32,641 nt of DNA from Methylotenera sp. (GTDB lineage: Bacteria; Pseudomonadota; Gammaproteobacteria; Burkholderiales; Methylophilaceae), in NCBI GenBank assembly GCA_030655015.1, contig JAURWJ010000140.1:1-32641 (forward strand), read 5' to 3'. Of this stretch, positions 7,886 through 17,742 are shown in pieces. Both the position numbers and the translations under genes were made by a program. The notes beneath the pieces were generated by a model. It was given only the letters and a program-made list of their open reading frames with translations, was not told the origin of the DNA and did no database searches. Every line of letters starts with the position of its first letter. The first letter of the stretch is position 1.

Positions 7886-9544
7886 TTAGTCTGGTTTAAG
7901 GGCTTTAGTGTAATTAATTAAACCGTTGGTTGAGCTGTCGTAATTGCCTACAATTTCATCGTTGGTGAGCTGTGGGAGAATTTGCTGTGCAATTTGCTTG
8001 CCGTATTCAACACCCCATTGATCATAGCTGTTGATATCCCAGATAATGCCTTGTACGAAGATTTTATGTTCGTATAGTGCAATGAGCTTACCCAATGTGT
8101 TTGGTGTTAACTTGTCAAACAGGATTGATGTAGTAGGGCGATTACCTTCAAATGTTTTGTGCGGTAATAGTTGTTCTAACGCCTCACCTGATAAACCTTG
8201 ATTCTCTAGCTCTGCACGGGCCTGCTCGGTTGTTTTACCTAACATCAGCGATTGTGTTTGGGCAAGGAAGTTTGCAAGCAAGATTTTGTGGTGCGCATAA
8301 CCATTGCTACTTACTTTGTAGTGGCTGTGTACTGGAATCAAAAAGTCAGCAGGCACAATTTGTGTGCCTTGGTGTATCAGTTGATAAAACGCGTGTTGAC
8401 CATTTGTCCCTGCCTCCCCCCAAACCACAGGGCCAGTTTTGTAAGTTACTCGGCTACCATCGCGGCAAATAAACTTACCATTACTTTCCATGTCAGCTTG
8501 TTGTAAATATGCAGGAAAGCGCGCCATGCCTTGGTCATAAGGTAAAATGGCTTGTGAATCTACATGGAAGAAGTTGTTATACCAAACACCAACTAAAGCC
8601 ATGATGACAGGCATGTTTTGTTCTAATGGGGCATTTTTAAAATGCTCGTCCATTTCAAAAGCACCCGTGAGCAGGTCTTCAAAATTATCCATGCCTACAT
8701 AAAGTGCAATTGATAAACCAATGGCAGACCATAGTGAGTAGCGACCGCCAACCCAATCCCAAAATGCAAACATATTAGCGGTGTCGATGCCGAAATCTTG
8801 CACTGCTTTTGCATTGGTAGAAAGTGCCACAAAGTGTTTAGGTACATGTGCTTCATCTTTTGCAGCTTTTAAAAACCATGCACGTGCAGAGTGTGCGTTT
8901 GTCATGGTTTCTTGGGTGGTGAATGTTTTTGAAGCCACAATGAAAAGCGTTGTTTCTGGATTGCAAACATTCAGCGCACGCATCAGATGCGCACCATCAA
9001 TGTTAGACACAAAGTGTACATTTAGCTCAGGGCTGGCATACGGTGTTAATGCGTCGCATACCATCACTGGGCCTAGGTCAGAGCCGCCAATACCAATATT
9101 TACAATATCTGTGATGCGTTTGCCTGAATAGCCCAACCAAGTGCCGTTACGTACTTTGTCAGAGAATTGACGCATTTGCGCTAATACAGCGTTAACTTCC
9201 GGCATCACGTCATGACCATCCACCATTACTGGTGTGTTGGCGCGATTACGCAACGCTGTATGTAATACAGCACGATTTTCGGTGATGTTAATTTTTTCAC
9301 CTGCAAACATTTTATCGCGCCACTGCTCAATATTAGCCTCACGCGCCATTTGAAATAATAGCGGTAGCGTTTCATCGCTAATCCGATGTTTGGAGTAATC
9401 AAATAAAATATCAGCAAACTTTAGGCTGTATTTATTAAAGCGGTTAGCATCTTGCGCAAATAAGTCGCGCATGTGGGTAGAGGCTATATGTTGTTGATGC
9501 TGGCAAAGTTTTTGCCATACTGGAAGTTTATTGAGTCTAGCCAT
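7886..9544 (-). CDS. pgi: Glucose-6-phosphate isomerase
   Basis: Cytoplasmic enzyme interconverting glucose-6-phosphate and fructose-6-phosphate. In a methylotroph using the RuMP cycle it would feed formaldehyde-derived fructose-6-phosphate into the oxidative branch and into glycogen; that link is inference. The 552-residue length is close to the E. coli enzyme (549). Visible family motifs are [13 protein letters not shown] (phosphate-binding region), [15 protein letters not shown] (signature 1), [16 protein letters not shown] with the catalytic His, and [17 protein letters not shown] with the catalytic Lys at 516. The start is ATG at 9542-9544 ([11 protein letters not shown]); the ribosome binding site is weak. 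It follows the glgB stop by 29 bases, so glgB-pgi is probably one transcript ending at the terminator near 7800. Confidence 0.97.
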   Translation of the reverse strand: MARLNKLPVWQKLCQHQQHIASTHMRDLFAQDANRFNKYSLKFADILFDYSKHRISDETLPLLFQMAREANIEQWRDKMFAGEKINITENRAVLHTALRNRANTPVMVDGHDVMPEVNAVLAQMRQFSDKVRNGTWLGYSGKRITDIVNIGIGGSDLGPVMVCDALTPYASPELNVHFVSNIDGAHLMRALNVCNPETTLFIVASKTFTTQETMTNAHSARAWFLKAAKDEAHVPKHFVALSTNAKAVQDFGIDTANMFAFWDWVGGRYSLWSAIGLSIALYVGMDNFEDLLTGAFEMDEHFKNAPLEQNMPVIMALVGVWYNNFFHVDSQAILPYDQGMARFPAYLQQADMESNGKFICRDGSRVTYKTGPVVWGEAGTNGQHAFYQLIHQGTQIVPADFLIPVHSHYKVSSNGYAHHKILLANFLAQTQSLMLGKTTEQARAELENQGLSGEALEQLLPHKTFEGNRPTTSILFDKLTPNTLGKLIALYEHKIFVQGIIWDINSYDQWGVEYGKQIAQQILPQLTNDEIVGNYDSSTNGLINYTKALKPD

Positions 9545-9573
9545 GTTAGTAATAGTACTTTATATTCAATAGG

Positions 9574-11796
9574 TTATTTTATTTGCAACACGATGCCAGA
9601 TAATGGCGGCAATGTAATTACAAGCGACTGTTGATGATGCATCCATGCGATATTTTCGGTTTGTAAGTCAGCTCCGTTGCCTTGATTGCTACCACCATAA
9701 CAGTTTGCATCACTGTTAAATATTTCATGATAACTACCAGCTTGCGGCACGCCAATACGATATTCATTACGTAGTACAGGCGTGAAGTTAAGTACTATTA
9801 TAACAAAACTATTGTCCAGCCCACGCCTTACATAGCTGATAATTGATTGCTCAGTATCATGACAATCTATCCATTCAAAACCTTGCACTTCAAAATCAAG
9901 GGTATGCAGAGCGTTGAGGTCTTTATATAGTTTATTTAAGTCAGTGTTAAGTTGTTTAATCCCTTGATGCCATTGGTGACCTGGGTAGTCATTACCAAGT
10001 AAATGCCAATCAAGGCTGGCGTTCACATTCCATTCACGCCCTTGACCAAATTCGTTACCCATAAAGTTAAGCTTTTTACCAGGGGCGGTCATTTGATAGG
10101 TGAATAATAAGCGTAAATTTGCAAATTTTTGCCAAGCATCTCCTGGCATTTTATCAAGTAGTGATTTTTTACCATGAACTACTTCGTCGTGAGAAAACGG
10201 CAATACAAAGTTCTCTGAATAGGCGTAAAGCTGACCAAAGGTGAGCATGTCATGGTAGTAACGTCTATGTACGGGGTCGGTTTCAATGTATGACAAAGTG
10301 TCATTCATCCAACCCATGTTCCATTTCATGTTAAAGCCTAATCCGCCTAAATACACTGGGCGAGATACCATTGGCCAAGCCGTTGATTCTTCCGCAATGG
10401 TAAGTACACCCGCGAAATCTTCACCCACCATCACGTTAAGTTGCTTTAAGAAGTCAATAACATCTAGGTTTTCACGCCCCCCAAACTTATTCGGTAGCCA
10501 TTCACCCGCTTTACGTGAGTAATCAAGGTAGAGCATTGAGGCTACAGCATCAACTCGTAAGCCATCAATATGAAATTCTTGCAGCCAAAAGTAAGCATTG
10601 GCAATTAAAAAGTTACGTACTTCATTGCGACCATAATTGAAAATATAGGTCCCCCAGTCTTGGTGCTCACCTAAACGCGGGTCTTCATGTTCATATAAGG
10701 CCGTGCCATCAAAACGTGCTAACGCCCAGTCGTCTTTAGGGAAGTGCCCTGGCACCCAGTCTAAAATCACACCGATATTTGCTTGGTGAAAAGCGTCAAT
10801 CAAAAAGCGTAAATCATCGGGCGAGCCGAATCTATTGGTGACGCCAAAATAACCAGTGGTTTGGTAACCCCATGATTCTGTTAGCGGATGCTCAGAAATT
10901 GGCATTAACTCAATATGGGTGTAACCCATGCTGGCCACATGTGGCACCAGTGTTTTTGCTAGTTCACGATAAGTTAAAAAATGGCCTTTATCATTACGTT
11001 GCCATGAACCTAAATGTACTTCATAACAGTTAAAAGGCGCATGTAGCCAATCGCGCTGTTTACGCGTTTCCAGCCATTGCTTATCTTCCCACTGATGATG
11101 ACTGGCGCTGATTTTTGCACTGGTGCCAGGGCGTTGTTCAAACTCAAAACCGTAGGGGTCTGTTTTGACTAAAATGTTACCTGTGTGGCGATTGCGGATT
11201 TCAAATTTATAAGTGTCACTTGTGGTTAAGTTTGGAATAAAAATATCCCAAACCCCACTTGAGCCATGCGCACGCATCGGGTGTATGCGGCCATCCCAAT
11301 TGTTAAAACTGCCGACCACACTGACACGCTCAGCATTGGGCGCCCAAACAGCAAAGCGCACGCCAGCAATATTATCTTGAGTGGTGAATTGCGCGCCTAA
11401 TGTTTTGTAGGCTTGTTTTAAACGGCCTTCACCAAACAGGTAAAGTTCATCCTGGGTGAGGCTGGAGCTAAATGAATAGGGATCATAAGTTTCGTAACTG
11501 TGAGTCGCTGACTCTACTTTGAGTAAACAAGGTGTTTTAAGTGGTGTTTTACTGGTGAATTCAAACAAGCCATCGCGATGCGTTTTTTCAAGCTGTTCCC
11601 AAGTATTGCCAGTGTTGATTTGCACCTCGGAGGCGTAAGGTAAAAATGCTCTAAAAACAAAATGTTGGTCTTCGGTCTCATTAACAGTGTGATGACCTAA
11701 AAAACTAAACGGGTCATGATGGCGTGCTTCTAAAATGAGGCGCAGTGCATGCGTATGTGCTTTTGATACCGATTGAGTTGCCTTAGATTTTGCCAA
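9574..11796 (-). CDS. glgB: 1,4-alpha-glucan (glycogen) branching enzyme
   Basis: Cuts alpha-1,4 chains and re-attaches them through alpha-1,6 bonds to make branched glycogen. The 740 residues compare with 728 in E. coli GlgB. An N-terminal carbohydrate-binding region (LILEARHHDPFSFLGHH onward) and a CBM48-like domain (VRFAVWAPNAERVSVVGSF) precede a GH13 catalytic barrel. The inferred nucleophile is D416 in GLRVDAVASM, the acid/base is E469 in IAEEST, and the third acidic residue is in FSHDEVVHGK. The protein ends in a beta domain (PPLSGIVLQIK). The start codon is TTG at 11794-11796, supported by GAGGGG eight bases upstream and by the normal N-terminus. It diverges from glgC across a 298-base region and is followed by pgi. 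Confidence 0.97.
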   Translation of the reverse strand: MAKSKATQSVSKAHTHALRLILEARHHDPFSFLGHHTVNETEDQHFVFRAFLPYASEVQINTGNTWEQLEKTHRDGLFEFTSKTPLKTPCLLKVESATHSYETYDPYSFSSSLTQDELYLFGEGRLKQAYKTLGAQFTTQDNIAGVRFAVWAPNAERVSVVGSFNNWDGRIHPMRAHGSSGVWDIFIPNLTTSDTYKFEIRNRHTGNILVKTDPYGFEFEQRPGTSAKISASHHQWEDKQWLETRKQRDWLHAPFNCYEVHLGSWQRNDKGHFLTYRELAKTLVPHVASMGYTHIELMPISEHPLTESWGYQTTGYFGVTNRFGSPDDLRFLIDAFHQANIGVILDWVPGHFPKDDWALARFDGTALYEHEDPRLGEHQDWGTYIFNYGRNEVRNFLIANAYFWLQEFHIDGLRVDAVASMLYLDYSRKAGEWLPNKFGGRENLDVIDFLKQLNVMVGEDFAGVLTIAEESTAWPMVSRPVYLGGLGFNMKWNMGWMNDTLSYIETDPVHRRYYHDMLTFGQLYAYSENFVLPFSHDEVVHGKKSLLDKMPGDAWQKFANLRLLFTYQMTAPGKKLNFMGNEFGQGREWNVNASLDWHLLGNDYPGHQWHQGIKQLNTDLNKLYKDLNALHTLDFEVQGFEWIDCHDTEQSIISYVRRGLDNSFVIIVLNFTPVLRNEYRIGVPQAGSYHEIFNSDANCYGGSNQGNGADLQTENIAWMHHQQSLVITLPPLSGIVLQIK

Positions 11797-11865
11797 AGTT
11801 ATATCCCCTCATCATTTTTAAGGTATTTTAGTTTTTATTTGTTAGATTAGATCTGTTTTAGCTAG

Positions 11866-11890
11866 ATTATAGTGCTTTAAGCTGATTATA
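11866..11890 (-). promoter_or_regulatory. Two candidate -10 boxes for glgB-pgi
   Basis: TATAAT occurs twice on the minus strand, at 11871-11866 and 11890-11885, 70-95 bases upstream of the glgB start. No convincing -35 box lies at 17 bases from either, so this is a weak call resting on the exact -10 matches and their place in the divergent intergenic region. Confidence 0.35.
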
Positions 11891-11921
11891 ATGTAATCAA
11901 TTGCAATCTTAAGTAAATTAA

Positions 11922-11940
11922 ACTAGTTGGCCCAGCTAGT
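11922..11940. promoter_or_regulatory. Dyad-symmetric operator candidate between glgB and glgC
   Basis: ACTAGTTGG-C-CCAGCTAGT is a 9-1-9 palindrome with one mismatched pair. It sits 126 bases upstream of glgB and 155 upstream of glgC, in the shared divergent region, where one bound regulator could affect both transcripts. The regulator is unknown. Confidence 0.35.
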
Positions 11941-12083
11941 GCAATGTAAGGCAACCTTTATAAATTTATGCGATGGGAAGCCAGAGGTTGGCTTAAGCAT
12001 TTAACTGATTTTAGTGTCCCCGTGGTGCAAAGTGCCCGTCACACGAATTTATCAAGGTTAACGTAAGTAACTAACCAAAACTC

Positions 12084-12089
12084 AGGAGG
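12084..12089 (+). promoter_or_regulatory. Strong ribosome binding site of glgC
   Basis: AGGAGG lies 5 bases before the ATG at 12095. It fixes the glgC start and is the strongest such site among the glucan genes here. Confidence 0.85.
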
Positions 12090-12094
12090 GCCTC

Positions 12095-13387
12095 ATGTCG
12101 CAAAATCGGCAAGTAGATCAGCATTCAGACCGTTTTATTAGTACCTTAACCAAAAATACTGTCGCAATTATTCTGGCAGGTGGGCGCGGGAGCCGTTTGA
12201 AGAATTTAACAGACAGGCGTGCAAATCCTGCGGTGCAATTTGGTGGAAAGTTCCGTATTATTGATTTTCCGCTTTCAAATTGCATGAACTCTGGCATTCG
12301 CCGTATTAACGTCGCCACACAATATAAAGCACAAAGCTTAATTCAGCATATTCAGCGCGGATGGGGTTTTTTACGGGGTGAGTTTAATGAGTACGTCAAT
12401 ATTATCCCGGCACAACAGCGAATATCAGAAGATTGGTACAAAGGGACGGCCGATGCGGTATATCAAAACATAGATTTATTGCGCGAGGGTGGCGCCGAGT
12501 ATGTGTTGATTTTAGCGGGTGATCATATTTACAAAATGGATTACGGCAAAATGTTGGCGACACATGTGAAAAATAATGCGGATATGACGGTCGCTTGCAT
12601 CAATGTGCCTTTAGAAGATGCCAAAGGGTTTGGAGTATTGGCAGTTGATGAGTCAGACCGCGTAATTGAATTTGCTGAAAAGCCCGCTAATCCAAAGCAC
12701 ATGCCAGGCGACACCACTAAAGCTTTTGCAAGTATGGGAATTTACGTATTTAACGCTAAATTTTTGTATGAGCAATTGATCCGTGATGCCGGAGACTCAA
12801 AATCCAGCCATGACTTTGGCGGTGATATTATTCCTTACATCATCAATAAATATAAAGTGCAAGCGCACCGTTTTACTGATAGCTGCGTCGGCGCCAAGAA
12901 CGGCAACCATTACTGGCGTGATGTGGGTACGATTGACGCTTACTGGGAAGCCAACATGGAGCTCACCAAGGTGATTCCGGAGCTTAATCTATACGATAGA
13001 GATTGGCCGATTTGGACGTATCAAGAGCAATTACCGCCGGCCAAGTTTGTATTTAATGATGAAGGCAGAACAGGTAAAGCGATAGATTCTCTGGTTTCTG
13101 GCGGTTGCTTGATTAGTGGCTCACGCATTACAAATTCTGTTTTGTTTTCTGATGTGCGTGTGCATAGTTATTGCGACATTGATGGTTCGGTCATTTTGCC
13201 TAAAGTGACGGTTAATCGAAGTGTGGTGCTCAAAAATGTGGTGATAGACCGGGGTTGCATCATCCCGGAAGGCATGCAAATTGGCGTAGATTTAACGCTG
13301 GATGCAAAACGTTTTCATGTGTCTGAAAAAGGCATCGTGTTAGTGACGCCAGATATGTTAGGGCAGAATTTATATCGTGTGGTTTGA
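12095..13387 (+). CDS. glgC: Glucose-1-phosphate adenylyltransferase (ADP-glucose pyrophosphorylase)
   Basis: Makes ADP-glucose from ATP and glucose-1-phosphate, the committed step to bacterial glycogen. The 430 residues match E. coli GlgC (431). The N-terminal nucleotidyltransferase domain shows [17 protein letters not shown] (residues 25-40), [43 protein letters not shown] and the glucose-1-phosphate Lys in EFAEKPANP. The C-terminal left-handed beta-helix region includes [16 protein letters not shown] and [15 protein letters not shown]. Against the E. coli sequence as I recall it, the activator-site Lys39 aligns with Arg41 and Lys42 with Asn44 ([11 protein letters not shown]), which may change fructose-bisphosphate control. 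It leads the plus-strand series GH57, malQ, glk. The glycogen synthase that would use its product is not in the window. Confidence 0.97.
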   Translation: MSQNRQVDQHSDRFISTLTKNTVAIILAGGRGSRLKNLTDRRANPAVQFGGKFRIIDFPLSNCMNSGIRRINVATQYKAQSLIQHIQRGWGFLRGEFNEYVNIIPAQQRISEDWYKGTADAVYQNIDLLREGGAEYVLILAGDHIYKMDYGKMLATHVKNNADMTVACINVPLEDAKGFGVLAVDESDRVIEFAEKPANPKHMPGDTTKAFASMGIYVFNAKFLYEQLIRDAGDSKSSHDFGGDIIPYIINKYKVQAHRFTDSCVGAKNGNHYWRDVGTIDAYWEANMELTKVIPELNLYDRDWPIWTYQEQLPPAKFVFNDEGRTGKAIDSLVSGGCLISGSRITNSVLFSDVRVHSYCDIDGSVILPKVTVNRSVVLKNVVIDRGCIIPEGMQIGVDLTLDAKRFHVSEKGIVLVTPDMLGQNLYRVV

Positions 13388-13410
13388 CTGCATGTTTTAA
13401 ATGTTAGTTT

Positions 13411-13437
13411 AATGGCAAGTACCAAATACTTGCCATT
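13411..13437 (+). terminator. Perfect hairpin between glgC and the GH57 gene
   Basis: AATGGCAAGTA pairs perfectly with TACTTGCCATT (11 bp) around CCAAA. No U run follows directly; a seven-T tract lies about 16 bases further on. It may be a partial terminator, a processing site or an mRNA-end stabiliser, giving glgC a different level from the downstream genes. Confidence 0.5.
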
Positions 13438-13486
13438 ACCTGAGTCTGCCTATTTTTTTAATTTAATAGTTTAAGGTTTTCTTGAA

Positions 13487-15220
13487 GTGAATACTGCTAG
13501 ACCTCAGTTATATCTCAACCTCTATTGGCACATGCACCAGCCGGATTATCGCGATTTAGCGACTAATGAATACGTGTTGCCGTGGACTTATTTACACGCC
13601 ATCAAAGACTATAGTGATATGGCGTACCATCTTGAAATCAATCCTGCAGCACGCGTGAGCTTTAATTTTGTGCCAATTTTGTTAGAGCAGCTTGAAGATT
13701 ACACGCAGCAGTTTAAGCAAAATACCATACGCGATCCTTTGCTTGCGTTACTGATTAAAAAAGACTTGGAAAACATCAATATTGATCAATGTCATTTGAT
13801 TGTGCAAAGCTGTTTTAAAAGTCATCATGAAAAAATGCTCAGCCCGTTTCCGCATTACCAACGCTTGTTGCAGCTTTATCAGCTGGTAGAGCCGATGATG
13901 ACGAATGATCAGTTTCATTATTTATCAGCACAATATAAAGCAGACTTGTTGGTGTGGTACCACTTGGCCTGGTGTGGCGAGAGCTTGAGGCGTACCAGTA
14001 AAGTGGTGCAAGCCTTGATGGGCAAAGGCGCACTCTTTACTTATGAAGAAAGGCAGCAGTTATACGCAGTGATTAGTGACACGATTTCACACTTAATCCC
14101 GCGTTATAAAGCCTTAATGGCGCGTAAGCAAATTGAAATTTCTACCACACCATATTACCACCCAATATTACCGTTATTGCTGGACTTTAAATCTACGCTG
14201 GATGCTATGCCTGATGCGCCTTTGCCAGAAAATACCCAATATATGGGTGGGCAAAGTCGTGCGGTTGCACATGTATTATCTGCCAAAAAAGCGCATCAGC
14301 ATTATTTTGGCATAGTACCGCGTGGTATGTGGCCAGCTGAGGGTGCTGTTTCACATGCCGCATTGTCGCTGATGGCTGAACATGGTGTAGAGTGGGCCGC
14401 AACTGGGCAAGGTGTTTTGGCTAATAGCCTGATTAAGTCAAATTTAAGTGCTGAAAATAAAGATGACTACTTATATCAGCCATATCGCGTCACTAATGGT
14501 AAGCATGATGTTTTATGTTTTTTTAGAGATGATGCGCTCTCAGATAAAATTGGCTTTGAATATGCAAAAATGCATTCCAACGAAGCCGTGGGTGATTTTG
14601 TCCGCTCACTTGAGCGTATTCAGCAGGCGAACACAAGTGATCAATCTAAAGTGGTGAGCGTGATCTTAGATGGTGAAAATGCATGGGAATATTTTGCATA
14701 CAATGGTTTTTATTTTTTGAGCGAGTTATACGAAGCACTTGCAAAACACCCTGACATTAAAATGACTACTTTCAGCGACATCGTTGATTTATATCAAGCT
14801 AAAGCCAGCAAAACCCACGGATTATCTGCACCTGCTTTGCCGCAGGTGGCCGCAGGCAGCTGGGTCTATGGTACATTTAGTACGTGGATTGGTAGTAAAG
14901 ATAAAAATCTGGCGTGGGATTTGCTGTGTGAGGCTAAGAAAGCTTACGACACGGTGTTGGCATCCGGTCGTTTAGATGCGGAGCAACTTAGCGCATGTGA
15001 ACGCCAGCTCGCTATTTGCGAGGGGTCGGATTGGTTTTGGTGGTTTGGGGATTACAATTCATCCGATAGCGTTGCCAGCTTTGATCAACTCTATCGCCGC
15101 AATTTAATCAATTTATATAGCTTGCTTGGACAGAGCGTGCCAGAGGCGTTGCATCAAAAAATTAGTGCGGGTGGTGGCGATGCAGATAATGCGGGTACTA
15201 TGCGACGTGGGCAGGCATAG
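13487..15220 (+). CDS. GH57 family glycoside hydrolase (alpha-amylase / glucanotransferase-like)
   Basis: Acts on alpha-glucans; members of GH57 include alpha-amylases, amylopullulanases, 4-alpha-glucanotransferases and branching enzymes, so the exact reaction is open. The N-terminal motif HMHQP (residues 15-19) is the GH57 hallmark HxHQP. The likely nucleophile is E285 in GMWPAEGAVS and the acid/base is D395 in LDGENAWEYF. A helical C-terminal part includes WIGSKDKNLAWDLLCEA and DWFWWFGDYNSSD, as in the amylase/amylopullulanase-like GH57 group. No signal peptide is seen, so it should be cytoplasmic and act on stored glycogen. The start is GTG at 13487, with AAGG ten bases upstream. It sits between glgC and malQ, which fits a role in glycogen turnover or remodelling. 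Confidence 0.92.
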   Translation: MNTARPQLYLNLYWHMHQPDYRDLATNEYVLPWTYLHAIKDYSDMAYHLEINPAARVSFNFVPILLEQLEDYTQQFKQNTIRDPLLALLIKKDLENINIDQCHLIVQSCFKSHHEKMLSPFPHYQRLLQLYQLVEPMMTNDQFHYLSAQYKADLLVWYHLAWCGESLRRTSKVVQALMGKGALFTYEERQQLYAVISDTISHLIPRYKALMARKQIEISTTPYYHPILPLLLDFKSTLDAMPDAPLPENTQYMGGQSRAVAHVLSAKKAHQHYFGIVPRGMWPAEGAVSHAALSLMAEHGVEWAATGQGVLANSLIKSNLSAENKDDYLYQPYRVTNGKHDVLCFFRDDALSDKIGFEYAKMHSNEAVGDFVRSLERIQQANTSDQSKVVSVILDGENAWEYFAYNGFYFLSELYEALAKHPDIKMTTFSDIVDLYQAKASKTHGLSAPALPQVAAGSWVYGTFSTWIGSKDKNLAWDLLCEAKKAYDTVLASGRLDAEQLSACERQLAICEGSDWFWWFGDYNSSDSVASFDQLYRRNLINLYSLLGQSVPEALHQKISAGGGDADNAGTMRRGQA

Positions 15221-15278
15221 GTTGCAGCGCAAATAGCAGACAACGTTCAGTACAATTTTTTAATTCTGTAAGGAATTT

Positions 15279-16769
15279 ATGACTTTAGAATCCAACCCAT
15301 CACCTTTAACAGAACGCCAGACAGGCGTGTTGTTGCACGTAAGTTCTCTGCCTAGCGCTTATTACACAGGTGATCTAGGGCTGGAAGCTTATCACTTCGT
15401 TGATTTTTTACACGATATTGGCGCAACGGTCTGGCAAACTTTACCCATTAACATGCCGCACGCAGATAACTCACCTTATCAGTGCTTATCTGCACATGCT
15501 GGAAATCCAGACTTCATTAGTTTAGAAATATTACAAACACAAGGCTTGCTCACTAAAGAAGATTTAAGCGGATTACTGACCAGTAAAACCCATTTGCTGG
15601 TTAAGGCGTATGACACATTTATCCAGCAAGTCGATAAAAAGTCGCGGCAAGAATTTAGCCGTTTTTGCAAAAAACATAGGCATTGGTTAAATGATTTCGC
15701 CTTGTTTTTGGCGTTACGTAATCAATTTAAGGATGCTGGGTGGAGCCAATGGCCTGATGCCTATAAAAACCGTGATAAAAAAACGTTAAAACTGGCGCAA
15801 GCTGAGTTAGCGCAGGAAATTGCGGTGATTAAATTTGCACAGTTTATTTTCTTTACACAATGGTTAGCGTTAAAAAAATATGCAACGCATAAAAAAGTAG
15901 CTTTATTTGGAGATATTCCAATTTTTGTCGCTTATGACAGTGCAGACGTATGGGCTGAGCCGCATTTTTTTAAGCTTGATGCCGATAAGAACATGACTGT
16001 AGTGGCGGGTGTGCCGCCAGATTATTTTTGTGCAACGGGTCAGCGTTGGGGCAATCCACATTACAATTGGGATGCAATGGCTGCGTACGACTTTAGCTGG
16101 TGGGTGTCGCGCATGGCGACTCAAAATGAGCTATTTGATATCGTACGCATTGATCATTTTAGAGGCTTGGAAGCGGCATGGGAGATTCCCACGACTGAAG
16201 AAACTGCAATCAATGGGGTATGGGTGTTAGCGCCGGGAGATGCTTTACTTGCAGCGATAACAGCGGCTTTGCCTGATATCAACTTGGTAGCAGAAGACTT
16301 GGGTATTATTACCGCAGAAGTAGATGCTTTGAGAGCAAAATACAATTTGCCTGGCATGAAGATTCTGCAATTTGCATTTAGCGGCACGGACGACAACCCA
16401 TATTTACCGCATAATATTGAAGAAAATAGCGTGGTTTACACTGGTACGCACGATAATGACACGACAGTAGGTTGGTATGACGCAATGGATGAGCAAGAGC
16501 GTGAACATGTGCATGCTTATCTACGCGTATCTCACTACGAGCAACATGAGCCGAGCATGCCTAACGATTTAATTGTCATGGCACTTGAATCAAGGGCGAA
16601 ATTGGCGATGATTCCGATGCAAGATATTTTGGCGCTAGATGGCAATCATCGTATGAATACTCCAGGCACTACTACTGGCAATTGGCACTGGCGTTTTAAT
16701 TGGCAACAATTATCAGTCGAGCAAAAAGCCAGCATTACCGAGCTAATTAAACGTACAAAGCGGCATTAA
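15279..16769 (+). CDS. malQ: 4-alpha-glucanotransferase (amylomaltase)
   Basis: GH77 disproportionating enzyme: transfers glucan segments between maltodextrins and releases glucose. The 496 residues suit the short bacterial form. Visible parts are LHVSSLPSAYYTGDLG (N-terminal GH77 region), FGDIPIFVAYDSADVWA, nucleophile D292 in VRIDHFRGLEAAW, acid/base E339 in LVAEDLG and transition-state Asp D392 in YTGTHDNDTT. AAGGA lies 6 bases before the ATG. The stop is four bases from the glk ATG, so the two are translationally close: glucose released here can be phosphorylated at once by the next product. Some GH77 enzymes of glycogen clusters also trim branches cooperatively with GH57 or debranching enzymes; that is inference here. 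Confidence 0.96.
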   Translation: MTLESNPSPLTERQTGVLLHVSSLPSAYYTGDLGLEAYHFVDFLHDIGATVWQTLPINMPHADNSPYQCLSAHAGNPDFISLEILQTQGLLTKEDLSGLLTSKTHLLVKAYDTFIQQVDKKSRQEFSRFCKKHRHWLNDFALFLALRNQFKDAGWSQWPDAYKNRDKKTLKLAQAELAQEIAVIKFAQFIFFTQWLALKKYATHKKVALFGDIPIFVAYDSADVWAEPHFFKLDADKNMTVVAGVPPDYFCATGQRWGNPHYNWDAMAAYDFSWWVSRMATQNELFDIVRIDHFRGLEAAWEIPTTEETAINGVWVLAPGDALLAAITAALPDINLVAEDLGIITAEVDALRAKYNLPGMKILQFAFSGTDDNPYLPHNIEENSVVYTGTHDNDTTVGWYDAMDEQEREHVHAYLRVSHYEQHEPSMPNDLIVMALESRAKLAMIPMQDILALDGNHRMNTPGTTTGNWHWRFNWQQLSVEQKASITELIKRTKRH

Positions 16770-16773
16770 GTGT

Positions 16774-17742
16774 ATGGCAACCCTAATTGGCATAGACGTT
16801 GGCGGCACTAACCTACGCGTTGGCGTAGTGGAATGTCATGCATTTACGCCACCGCAACTACTAGAAGAAGTACGTTTTCAAGCTGACTTTTCCAGCCGAA
16901 GTAAAACACATCAGCATTCACCACAGCAGGCCTGGCAAACCATTTTAATGACCATTGCGGATGCCGTTAACAGCGTTCGTGCCAAGCACCCGGCTATATT
17001 GGCGGTTGGTGTTGGTTTTCCTGGGTTTATTGACCCAGTTACCCAAACCATTTCACAATCCCCCAATTTGCCAGGGTTAAGCAATGTTGATTTAAGTGCA
17101 GATTTAAGCGCGATCATTGCATTGCCGGTAATCACGGAGAATGACGCATTGGCGGCAGCTTATGGCGAATACATGATGCATCCATCTCAAGCCATTAGCC
17201 AAACAAGTGGTCATGCAAGTAGTTTGATTTATTTAGGCTTAGGCACAGGCGTGGGTGGTGGTTTGATTTTGAACGGTAAGCCATTCCAAGGCCAGCATGG
17301 TGTGGCAATGGAAGTTGGGCATATTACGGTTCAGCCCAATGGCAGGTTGTGCGGTTGTGGTAATTTAGGCTGCATGGAGCAATATGCCTCAGCCAGCGGA
17401 GTTGCGATTAGCTATTTTGAAGCAACAAACCAGCAATGTTCGGCTGTAGAAATTGCAACACGCGCTAAAGCGGGTGATGAAGCCGCAATAGCCGCTTATC
17501 AGCGCGCGGGCACAACGCTGGCACAAGCGTTGGCGCATATATTAAAAGTGATTGATGTTGCAAACGTAGTCATCGGTGGTGGTGTGAGCGCTGGCTGGCC
17601 GTTGATGCAACAGGCTTTTCATCAGCAATTAGAACAAGATTTAATCCCTGCTTTACGCGGTAAGGTCAACGTGAATATTTCTAATTTGGGTGATCGTGCT
17701 GGGATTATTGGTGCGGCGCTACTTTCACGCCCTGCCTTATAA
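16774..17742 (+). CDS. glk: ROK-family glucokinase
   Basis: Phosphorylates glucose with ATP to glucose-6-phosphate. The 322 residues begin with the ROK phosphate loop IGIDVGGTNLRVGVV. Sugar-binding and zinc motifs follow: LGLGTGVGGGLILNG, H183 in MEVGHITV, and C193, C195 and C200 in LCGCGNLGCMEQYAS, the CxCGxxGCxE zinc site of ROK kinases. No N-terminal DNA-binding helix-turn-helix is present, so it is an enzyme, not a ROK repressor. Glucose is inferred as substrate from the neighbouring malQ, GH57 and pgi; another hexose is possible. The ATG is 4 bases after the malQ stop. It is the last gene of this plus-strand series and faces ald across 81 bases. Confidence 0.92.
   Translation: MATLIGIDVGGTNLRVGVVECHAFTPPQLLEEVRFQADFSSRSKTHQHSPQQAWQTILMTIADAVNSVRAKHPAILAVGVGFPGFIDPVTQTISQSPNLPGLSNVDLSADLSAIIALPVITENDALAAAYGEYMMHPSQAISQTSGHASSLIYLGLGTGVGGGLILNGKPFQGQHGVAMEVGHITVQPNGRLCGCGNLGCMEQYASASGVAISYFEATNQQCSAVEIATRAKAGDEAAIAAYQRAGTTLAQALAHILKVIDVANVVIGGGVSAGWPLMQQAFHQQLEQDLIPALRGKVNVNISNLGDRAGIIGAALLSRPAL

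Noticed and set aside
8152-8472. Plus-strand open frames antisense to pgi
   Set aside because: They are shadows of strongly conserved pgi codons with no independent support.
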